Assembly (NCBI GenBank): GCA_934434905.1
Contig: CAKSAI010000144.1
Location: forward strand, 1 to 7,605
Direction: 5' to 3'
DNA: 7,605 bases
Source of the DNA: an uncultured Lachnospiraceae bacterium
GTDB taxonomy: Bacteria; Bacillota; Clostridia; Lachnospirales; Lachnospiraceae
Position 1 is the stretch's first letter, and every line of letters begins with the position of its first letter. The translations under genes and the position numbers were made by a program. Below the pieces are notes generated by a model. That model was not told the origin of the DNA. It made no database searches and saw nothing but the letters and a program-made list of their open reading frames with translations. Shown piece after piece: positions 1-5,760 of this stretch.

Positions 1-14
1 GAATTCTTGTTTTT

Positions 15-43
15 ATTATATGGCAAATATGCCATATTGTCAA
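15..43 (-). promoter_or_regulatory. Consensus sigma-A promoter facing out of the window
   Basis: Read on the minus strand, a perfect -35 box TTGACA (plus 38-43) is followed by exactly 17 bases and a perfect -10 box TATAAT (plus 15-20). Transcription would begin near position 8 and run left out of the window, so the gene it serves is not visible. It points the same way as the GH2/FAD operon but lies more than 300 bases beyond the end of that operon, so it probably starts a new transcription unit. A promoter this close to consensus usually needs a repressor, and the palindrome in its spacer fits that. The match is seen directly; activity and regulation are inferred. Confidence 0.8.
18..37. promoter_or_regulatory. 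Palindromic putative operator inside the promoter spacer
   Basis: Two perfect 8-base inverted arms, ATATGGCA (18-25) and TGCCATAT (30-37), flank a 4-base centre. The palindrome fills the spacer between the -35 and -10 boxes of the leftward promoter and takes in three bases of the -10 box. A dimeric repressor bound here would block RNA polymerase. The spacer is 17 bases, so the MerR-type mechanism, which needs 19-20, is unlikely. I do not recognise the motif as the site of a particular family. No copy of it occurs in the 4777-4896 region, so it probably does not belong to the AraC regulator seen here. Confidence 0.55.
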
Positions 44-367
44 TGTAAAAATAGAGTTAACTTTATAGCTATTTTCGTCATACTCCGTTAAGTCCATATG
101 CTGCACCTTCGGTTTCATGGAGTTTCCCGGAAAAACTGGTCGAATCTCAGATGACAGGAAGACTTCCTGCCTGTACTATACGAAATTTTATATACTATTT
201 CAATACCTTTTTAAGAAGTTTTGCAATTTTGTGAAAACCCGCCAAAAAGAAGAATACTCTGGAGGCAAAAGCAGGCCCTGATACTGCGGAAAATCCAGTA
301 CCAGAGCCACTTCAAAGCATTCGTCAATATTTACATACATCAATACATCTGTTCATCCATTCTTATT
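44..367. other. Non-coding stretch downstream of the FAD gene
   Basis: This AT-rich stretch lies between the stop codon of the FAD oxidoreductase and the leftward promoter at the window edge. I see no open frame of useful length with a ribosome binding site on either strand. It contains a possible weak terminator (244-306). It also has a short perfect stem, CAGGAA (155-160) with TTCCTG (164-169), which has no T-run on either side. No tRNA, riboswitch or insertion-sequence end was recognised. Confidence 0.5.
244..306 (-). terminator. Possible weak terminator after the GH2/FAD operon
   Basis: On the minus strand the arms CTCTGG (plus 301-306) and CCAGAG (plus 257-262) can pair. A T-rich tail follows that ends in five Ts (plus 244-248). 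The loop is long (38 bases) and holds only a 4-base inner stem (GCAG with CTGC). It starts about 60 bases after the stop codon of the FAD gene, which is a sensible place for a terminator. The stem is much weaker than the one at 5703-5748, so this is a candidate only. Confidence 0.3.
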
Positions 368-2155
368 TCAGACAAGCTTCCCCAAAAGCTCCAATGCATA
401 CAATCGTGCCTTCTCTGCGCCCCAGGTCTTAAGAGGTATAAATTTCAGACGCTTTACCATATCCTCCAGCTTCAGCTTCTGCAGATACTGATAATTGTTC
501 TCTTCCCGGTAAAGTGTCTTCCACTGGCCATCCCCGGAATCAATGCTAATCTCATAGCTCTTTAAAATTGTTCCTGGAACATGGACCGGAACATCATCCA
601 GAAAAGTGTTGCACTTCATGGGATATCTCTTTGCATACCATTTCTGATTCTCCCATGTAACACGATTCAAATCGCAATCAAATACCATTCGCACTTCCCG
701 CACTCTGCGGCTCTCAGGCAGTTCCAGAATAATCTCATCCCCGATTTTTCCCTCCCAGGCGTGATCCACTCCATCAACTCTTCGTTCTACGCCGTCTAGA
801 AGGATACTGGCCTCCCGGCCGCCCGCGGTAATCACTGCCCCTTGCATAACCGAACATTGTCTCCGCCGATGCCAGGGAAGATAGCAGCCATCTTCCATAA
901 GCTCCTGCTGCAGCCTGTCAATGCAGGAATGATACAACTTTCCAGGAAGCAGGCTTTCTTTCACAGCAATGGCAGCAGCCGTTCCAACTGCCTGCCCCAG
1001 GATCGCGCAGGTGGCCATTACGCGTGTACTGGAACTCGCCATATGCGTGGCGCTGATATTCCTTCCAGCAAACATCAGATTCTCCACATAAGGAGAATAG
1101 AGGCAACGGTATGGAATCCCATACGGCTCTGCCGCCGGATAATGGGTATTGGGCTCCTCACGGGTCAAAAAGCCCTTGGGATTATGGTCATCCATTGTCC
1201 ATCCTCCATAGGCGATTAGATCCTGAAAATGTCCCCCGCTCTGAACCTCCTTCTGATTCAGAACATGTGCGCCCACGTATCTCCTGCTTTCTCGCTTTCC
1301 CGGAAGAAATCCTACCCACTCCAGATCCCAGCAGTCAGCCTCTACCACACCGCCATTCTTAATGAAATCCCACACGCCGTAAGCCATTTTGATCAGCTCA
1401 TCCCGGATTGTCTCCGTCTCATGAATCGTATCCTGAATGCCGCCCAGCTCCATCCACCAGAAATTATCATCGCTCCACTGCTTCGGGTCCTCCACATTCA
1501 TCCGATACGGAAAATCCTCTCTGGTATATCGGTATGCCCACTCGGGCGCGATATATTTCACCGGATGATCCGTCTGCCTGGCCTGGATCAGACAGGACAG
1601 TCCCATCGTATACGAATCCGCCTTAACCGGCGCTCCTGCCTCCTCAAATTCCTCCTGTGCTTCCCGCCCCACACGACAGAGCGCCCCTGTCAGAGGTGCC
1701 AGAATACTGTCCCCAGAGCAGTCGGCAAAGACAGCCGCTGAAACACGATGATACATCTGGGTCGTTAGCTGCCAACCAGTTACAGAAAGAATTCTGTCTT
1801 TCTCCATTTTGGCATCCAGGCAGGAGCAGTTCAACAACAATTCAATATTCTTTTCCCGCATTACGATCTCGTACAGAACACTGTCCCAAATTGCAAAGTT
1901 CATATCCGGATTCCTGTAAATATTCTCCAGGGCAATTTCTTCCACGATTCCGGTCTCCCGCAAGTCTTCCCCATTCGCTCCTCTGATCCACATGCGGATC
2001 TCGCTGGAAGCATTTCCTCCCAGAACTGGCCTGTCATGCATAAGTACCACACGGTTTCCCCTTCTCGCAGCGGCCACAGCTGCGCACATTCCGGCCAAAC
2101 CACCGCCTACCACACACAGGTCCACACTGTGCTCCTTTATCATAAATGGTGTCAT
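368..2155 (-). CDS. FAD-dependent oxidoreductase (FAD_oxidored type) with C-terminal beta-sandwich-like region
   Basis: A 595-residue flavoprotein with no signal peptide or membrane segment, so probably cytoplasmic. The N-terminus has a dinucleotide-binding Rossmann motif, VVGGGLAGM (residues 15-23), followed by VLGGNASSEIR (44-54). A C-terminal flavin-contact segment, MFAGRNIS followed by an STRVMATCAILGQAVGTAAA-type stretch (361-395), completes the FAD domain. This layout matches the FAD_oxidored family (PF12831), often found in polysaccharide-use clusters of gut bacteria; the substrates of most members are unknown. Residues about 440-593 form a beta-rich tail resembling a discoidin/galactose-binding sandwich, including ILLDGV and VRMVFDCDLNR, which may bind carbohydrate. 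The ATG at 2155 is preceded by AGGAGG nine bases upstream, so it is preferred over Met5. The gene follows the GH2 gene after 34 bases and is probably co-transcribed with it. Probable role: oxidising a sugar hydroxyl or a sugar-derived product; the reaction is not shown by the sequence. Confidence 0.88.
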   Translation of the reverse strand: MTPFMIKEHSVDLCVVGGGLAGMCAAVAAARRGNRVVLMHDRPVLGGNASSEIRMWIRGANGEDLRETGIVEEIALENIYRNPDMNFAIWDSVLYEIVMREKNIELLLNCSCLDAKMEKDRILSVTGWQLTTQMYHRVSAAVFADCSGDSILAPLTGALCRVGREAQEEFEEAGAPVKADSYTMGLSCLIQARQTDHPVKYIAPEWAYRYTREDFPYRMNVEDPKQWSDDNFWWMELGGIQDTIHETETIRDELIKMAYGVWDFIKNGGVVEADCWDLEWVGFLPGKRESRRYVGAHVLNQKEVQSGGHFQDLIAYGGWTMDDHNPKGFLTREEPNTHYPAAEPYGIPYRCLYSPYVENLMFAGRNISATHMASSSTRVMATCAILGQAVGTAAAIAVKESLLPGKLYHSCIDRLQQELMEDGCYLPWHRRRQCSVMQGAVITAGGREASILLDGVERRVDGVDHAWEGKIGDEIILELPESRRVREVRMVFDCDLNRVTWENQKWYAKRYPMKCNTFLDDVPVHVPGTILKSYEISIDSGDGQWKTLYREENNYQYLQKLKLEDMVKRLKFIPLKTWGAEKARLYALELLGKLV

Positions 2156-2164
2156 TCTGTCGTT

Positions 2165-2170
2165 CCTCCT
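2165..2170 (-). promoter_or_regulatory. Ribosome binding site of the FAD oxidoreductase gene
   Basis: On the minus strand AGGAGG ends nine bases before the ATG at 2155. It lies wholly within the short gap after the GH2 stop codon. It supports independent, efficient initiation of the second gene of the operon and settles the choice of the first ATG. Confidence 0.8.
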
Positions 2171-2190
2171 CTGATATGGGTCAAATTATA

Positions 2191-4776
2191 CTACTCCTGC
2201 TTCTGCCCCGTCAAGCAATGCTGTAAGCGGAACGTATTTCTCCCCTTTTTCGGCGCACGATACTTCTCAAGAAGAGGGGATCCGCAGGAATCTGAACCGA
2301 TGCCGCTCATGGCAATATCCAGGCTCACATACGTTTTATCCGATGATGGAAGTTCAAAGTCATGAGCTGTATGACTTATAGTTTCCGTAGAAAAAGGCAG
2401 AACGCTGAAGGAAAAAGGCCTCTCTGCCGTAATCTCCATCCCGCCCACCACAAGCCTCGTTGTTCCAAAATGGCTGCCGCTCTCCTGAGGCTTAATATAA
2501 TGTCCGTAATTTGCTTCAGCTGTACTCTCATAGTGACCGTAAGTGCAGGCTGCGCGCTTGTCAACATAGCTCTCCCCCGGCCCATAGCCCTCATAGGAGA
2601 AGGGCAGATTTCCTCCCGCAAGCGCAAAAACAAGCCCGATCCTGGGCAGATAATCAATATGCTCCGCCACCTCGTAAGTAAGTCCGAGATCCATACCATA
2701 CGCAAAAGGTCTCATCATAAGACAAAAATGCAGAATGGGAGCAAGACAATTTTTCACCACCTTGCCATGATATATCGTTACGCCGTCTTCCCTCCTTTCC
2801 ACATGATCCACAATCTGGGTATATCCCTCAAAGCCTGTCCAATTTTTTTTGACAAACATGTCATTGTCCAGATAAGCCCGCAGTATCTGCACCTTTACTG
2901 GTTCTGCAAATACCAGGCCGCCCACTGACTGTATCCGGCCGCTGTTGTCTGTCTCATAAGAAGCCGATAGCTTTACCGTCGACGGAGCAATATCTGTCAC
3001 CAGAGAAGAATTCATTTCCTGCTGCGTCACAGGCTCCGTGCGTTTCCCACCGTAAACGGCTTTCAGCTCCAGCAAATTACTTTTCAACCGACGGTCCGGC
3101 GTCACCAAGCCATCCACGCAGAAATTCCCGTCATGCTCTGTCTCGCCAAAATCACCGCCATACAGAAAGCCCTTCTCTGTCCATATGGCATGATCGCACC
3201 ATTCCCAGACAAACCCTCCCATAAAACGCGGACTCTTGTCAATCTCCTTCCAGTAATCGCTAAGATCCCCGCTGCTGTTTCCCATGGCGTGGGAATACTC
3301 ACACAATACATAAGGGCGAGTCTCCTTCTCATCCGCCAGAAATTCTGCAAAGGAGGACAGCGGCGGATACATCCGGCTTGCAATATCGATCCGATCCGTA
3401 TAATATTCCGACTTGTCTGTACAGAACACGCCCTCATAATGAACCGGGCGGGAGTCATGTTTCCGGATATAGTCGGCGCCCTCATAAAACATTTTCCCAT
3501 AGCTACTCTCATTGCCCAGCGACCATATCACCACACAGGTACAGTTCTTATCCCGCTCATAGAAATTGATCTCCCGATCCGCCACTCCCATATCAAAAAA
3601 CCCACTGTCCGCATACTTCTGCCACAGCTTCAGATCGTAGCCGCCCTGTGAAGTGCACACGCCATGGGTCTCCACATCCGCTTCGTCCATCACATAAAAC
3701 CCCCAGGCGTCACAGAGCTCATAGAACTGCGGCATATCTGGATAATGGGAGGTTCGGATGGCATTGACATTGGCCCACTTCATCAGCTTCAGATCTTCTA
3801 TGGTATCCTCCACCGTCACGGACGCTCCCGTCCATGGACTCATCTCATGTCGGTTCACCCCCTTCAGCTTCACCGGTTCCCCATTGATCTGAAATACACC
3901 GTTCTCAATAGACACCCGGCGCAGTCCCACGCGCTGCAGGATCTTCTCCCTCAGTGTCCCAAGCATCACATCATACAGAACCGGCGATTCCGCCGTCCAC
4001 GGGCTGGCATTTTCAATGACGATCCGGGCGCTTTTCTTCGGCTCCACCAGCCCCCGCTGCCCCTCAACCTCATAGGAAAAAGGACATTGGCTGAAATTTT
4101 CAATGGTTATAATCCCCGTTCCTTCCTCATAGCTTCCGGTAATCTTGAAATCCGTGATGTGAACATCTGGGCGGCGCAGCAGGTATACACTTCGGAAGAT
4201 TCCGGTAAAACGGAACTTATCCTGGCACTCCAGGTAGCTTCCAGCGCACCATTTCAATACGATCACATCCAGTGTATTTTCGCCCGCATGCACCATGGAT
4301 GTAATATCAAACTCATTGGTTGCATGGGATATCTGGCCAAACCCTGCCTCCTTGCCATTCACATAGACATAAAAAGCGCTGTCCACACCCTCGAAGACCA
4401 GATAATACCGTTCTGTCAGTTCCGCTATGGAAAATGTCCTGCGATAATGATACGCGGGATTCTCCCGGGGCACATAAGGCGGATCAAAGGGGAACGGGTA
4501 GCGGCTGTTGATATATTGAATCCTGTCATATCCATGCATCTGCACACAGGCCGGCACAGGAATCTTCTCTGTAAGCTCCTCGTTCAGCCCAACCTCCTCC
4601 AGACATGAATGTTCCCGGATCAGCCATTCTCCGTCCAGCGACTGGAACCTGTCGCTCTTCTCCCGGTCAATAATGCCATTTTTCAGTGTGATATCCTGTT
4701 CGCTGGAAAATGGCACATAATATGCCCTAGGAGACTCCGCTCCAATTCGTCGAAATGAAATATACTCTTTTCTCAT
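2191..4776 (-). CDS. Glycoside hydrolase family 2, beta-galactosidase-type
   Basis: An 861-residue GH2 enzyme of the LacZ type that hydrolyses a terminal beta-linked sugar with retention, probably in the cytoplasm because no signal peptide is seen. Order: sugar-binding jelly-roll domain (about 40-205), Ig-like domain (about 206-290), TIM barrel (about 291-575), linker and LacZ small-chain-like C-terminal domain (about 690-855). The acid/base is Glu423 in WSLGNES and the nucleophile is Glu493 in LCEYSHAMGNS. Glu369 and His371 (VETHG), His310 (NRHE), His344 (SHYP), His496 and Trp524 match LacZ Glu416, His418, His357, His391, His540 and Trp568. By hand alignment, LacZ Asn102, Asp201, Asn604 and Trp999 correspond to Cys77, Ala178, Asp555 and Cys831, so a substrate other than lactose is possible. 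It is shorter than E. coli LacZ (about 1024). The ATG at 4776 has AGGAG ten bases upstream. It is the first gene of an operon with the FAD enzyme and diverges from the AraC regulator. I give no gene symbol because specificity is uncertain. Confidence 0.93.
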   Translation of the reverse strand: MRKEYISFRRIGAESPRAYYVPFSSEQDITLKNGIIDREKSDRFQSLDGEWLIREHSCLEEVGLNEELTEKIPVPACVQMHGYDRIQYINSRYPFPFDPPYVPRENPAYHYRRTFSIAELTERYYLVFEGVDSAFYVYVNGKEAGFGQISHATNEFDITSMVHAGENTLDVIVLKWCAGSYLECQDKFRFTGIFRSVYLLRRPDVHITDFKITGSYEEGTGIITIENFSQCPFSYEVEGQRGLVEPKKSARIVIENASPWTAESPVLYDVMLGTLREKILQRVGLRRVSIENGVFQINGEPVKLKGVNRHEMSPWTGASVTVEDTIEDLKLMKWANVNAIRTSHYPDMPQFYELCDAWGFYVMDEADVETHGVCTSQGGYDLKLWQKYADSGFFDMGVADREINFYERDKNCTCVVIWSLGNESSYGKMFYEGADYIRKHDSRPVHYEGVFCTDKSEYYTDRIDIASRMYPPLSSFAEFLADEKETRPYVLCEYSHAMGNSSGDLSDYWKEIDKSPRFMGGFVWEWCDHAIWTEKGFLYGGDFGETEHDGNFCVDGLVTPDRRLKSNLLELKAVYGGKRTEPVTQQEMNSSLVTDIAPSTVKLSASYETDNSGRIQSVGGLVFAEPVKVQILRAYLDNDMFVKKNWTGFEGYTQIVDHVERREDGVTIYHGKVVKNCLAPILHFCLMMRPFAYGMDLGLTYEVAEHIDYLPRIGLVFALAGGNLPFSYEGYGPGESYVDKRAACTYGHYESTAEANYGHYIKPQESGSHFGTTRLVVGGMEITAERPFSFSVLPFSTETISHTAHDFELPSSDKTYVSLDIAMSGIGSDSCGSPLLEKYRAPKKGRNTFRLQHCLTGQKQE

Positions 4777-4786
4777 ACTAGAAAAA

Positions 4787-4791
4787 CTCCT
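4787..4791 (-). promoter_or_regulatory. Ribosome binding site of the GH2 gene
   Basis: AGGAG on the minus strand ends ten bases before the ATG at 4776. The distance is slightly long but workable, and no better start lies nearby, so it supports the chosen start. Confidence 0.65.
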
Positions 4792-4800
4792 AACTAATTT

Positions 4801-4820
4801 TTAACTCTTGTTGACTCTTC
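4801..4820. repeat. Tandem 10-base direct repeat in the GH2 leader
   Basis: Two adjacent 10-base units (4801-4810 and 4811-4820) agree at eight of ten positions, as TTRACTCTTS. Direct repeats spaced by one helical turn place both units on the same face of DNA, as in sites for AraC-type proteins, though classical AraC half-sites are longer and about 21 bases apart. The repeat lies just downstream of the putative GH2 start of transcription. It could be an operator or a chance low-complexity match. Confidence 0.35.
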
Positions 4821-4832
4821 GCCTGGTTTTTA

Positions 4833-4861
4833 TTGATTTTATCCAGCCTATATTGTATACT
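4833..4861 (+). promoter_or_regulatory. Putative promoter of the AraC-type regulator
   Basis: TTGATT (4833-4838) and TATACT (4856-4861) are separated by exactly 17 bases. Each box differs from the sigma-A consensus at only one or two positions. Transcription would start near 4868, giving a leader of about 30 bases before the ribosome binding site and start codon. It overlaps the putative oppositely directed GH2 promoter base for base, so the two polymerases could not bind together. Confidence 0.6.
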
Positions 4862-4864
4862 TAA
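4836..4864 (-). promoter_or_regulatory. Putative weak promoter of the GH2/FAD operon
   Basis: On the minus strand TAAAAT (plus 4836-4841) is a fair -10 box, and TTAAGT (plus 4859-4864), 17 bases upstream, is a poor -35 box. A poor -35 is common at promoters that need an AraC-type activator. The leader would be about 50 bases long. No other pair in the 120-base gap looked better, but this call rests on weak matches. Confidence 0.35.
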
Positions 4865-4885
4865 AATAATTAAGCCGATGGGCGG

Positions 4886-4893
4886 AAAGGAGA
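4886..4893 (+). promoter_or_regulatory. Ribosome binding site of the AraC-type regulator
   Basis: AAAGGAGA lies before two possible in-frame starts. From its AGGAG core (4888-4892) the GTG at 4897 is four bases away, which is short. The ATG at 4903 is ten bases away, which is slightly long. The protein differs by only two residues between the two choices, and spacing mildly favours the ATG. Confidence 0.6.
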
Positions 4894-4896
4894 ATC

Positions 4897-5649
4897 GTGC
4901 CTATGTCGTTTTATGATTTTGACGTCGATATTCATAACAAGATTGACCTATTTCACCAGGACAATTATACCTTTTTGCTTCATTTCCATAAATGCATTGA
5001 GCTGCTCTACATTGAGGACGGCGAAATGGACGTGACGGTTGGAACCATATCGCACACCTTCACCAAAGACGAGATTGCTTTTATCCCTCCTAATACCCCT
5101 CACAGCATCACCCGCAGCACCGCCAACAACATGGTGATCCTGATTCCGGAAAATTACTATCAGAAGCTTGCCGACCAGTATCATCTTTCCTTTAATTACT
5201 TTGCCTTGACCGATACCGCTATCAACCGCAAAATGTACCAGTTTATTCAGCTACTGGCAGAGTTGCGGGAGAATGAACTGGTGGTATCCGGAATTGTCTC
5301 TGCACTATTGGGGATTATCACACACACCTACTCCCTTACAGTATTCCCCGGCAAGGAATCCCAGCTGATCCTAGACTTCATCAAATACCTTGACGCACAC
5401 TTTAACCAGCAGATTACTGCCACGGAGGTAGCCGAACATTTTGGCTTCAGTAAGACATATTTTTCCAAACTCTTCAACCGCTACTTCCACTGCAACTTTA
5501 CAACCTACATCAATCGGCTCCGGGTATGCTATATCAACAACAATCTGGGTAAAAATGATAACAATAAGATTGATCTGGTGTTTGAATCCGGATTCTCCAG
5601 CCTGTCCACCTACTACGCTTTTCTTGAACGGGAGAAGACCAATCCATAA
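4897..5649 (+). CDS. AraC-family transcriptional regulator with N-terminal cupin sensor
   Basis: A 250-residue (248 if started at the ATG at 4903) DNA-binding regulator. Residues about 18-80 form a cupin-like sugar-sensing domain with the typical HFHKCIELLYIEDG stretch (29-42) and IPPNTPHSI (63-71). After a helical linker, the AraC DNA-binding domain has its first helix-turn-helix at about 173-196 (ITATEVAEHFGFSKTYFSKLF) and the second at about 222-246, with the hallmark ESGFSSLSTYY (230-240). The end is unusually short: the usual segment after the second recognition helix, Fxxxxgx(S/T)Pxxyr, is reduced to AFLEREKTNP and the stop. DNA binding is probably kept but might be weakened. It is divergent from the GH2/FAD operon across 120 bases, the usual arrangement for a local sugar-responsive regulator. 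It probably activates that operon and perhaps controls itself, because the putative promoters overlap. The inducer is unknown. Confidence 0.9.
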   Translation: MPMSFYDFDVDIHNKIDLFHQDNYTFLLHFHKCIELLYIEDGEMDVTVGTISHTFTKDEIAFIPPNTPHSITRSTANNMVILIPENYYQKLADQYHLSFNYFALTDTAINRKMYQFIQLLAELRENELVVSGIVSALLGIITHTYSLTVFPGKESQLILDFIKYLDAHFNQQITATEVAEHFGFSKTYFSKLFNRYFHCNFTTYINRLRVCYINNNLGKNDNNKIDLVFESGFSSLSTYYAFLEREKTNP

Positions 5650-5702
5650 CACGATTTCTGTCCCAGGTTCTCCATAATAAGACCAATGGAAAATGAAATC
5701 AT

Positions 5703-5748
5703 CCGCAAAAGTGGTGAACTGCGCTTCTGCAGCTCACCATTTTTGCGG
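5703..5748. terminator. Bidirectional terminator between convergent genes
   Basis: A long hairpin has its left arm at 5703-5722, a 6-base loop at 5723-5728 and its right arm at 5729-5748. Of 20 facing positions, 18 are Watson-Crick pairs, one is G-U (5711/5740) and one is a mismatch (5718/5733). A-run 5707-5710 and T-run 5740-5744 pair with each other, so each strand reads a GC-containing stem followed by Ts. This serves the AraC regulator (stop at 5649) and the long leftward gene (stop at 5761, only 12 bases from the hairpin). Confidence 0.88.
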
Positions 5749-5760
5749 CCTGCTTACATT

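Noticed and set aside
1..6. GAATTC (EcoRI site) at the very first base, suggesting a cloning junction
   Set aside because: The same hexamer occurs by chance inside the GH2 gene (3007-3012) and nothing vector-like follows.
18..37. Sigma-54 (-24/-12) promoter in the TGGCA...TTGC sequence of the left-edge palindrome
   Set aside because: The GG and GC elements are nine bases apart instead of the required twelve, whereas the sigma-A boxes around them are perfect.
82..174. Possible structured RNA or riboswitch in the region after the FAD gene
   Set aside because: Only short stems (five to seven pairs) are possible, no known riboswitch core was recognised, and the region is not a leader of any visible gene.
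221..565. Plus-strand open frame of 114 codons at the end of the FAD gene
   Set aside because: More than half of it is antisense to the FAD gene, and the rest is low-complexity AT-rich sequence without a promoter or a ribosome binding site.
3664..4608. Open frame of 314 codons on the plus strand opposite the GH2 gene
   Set aside because: It lies entirely antisense to a gene with clear catalytic motifs, has no convincing ribosome binding site and its translation shows no family-like pattern. Long antisense frames are common opposite such genes.
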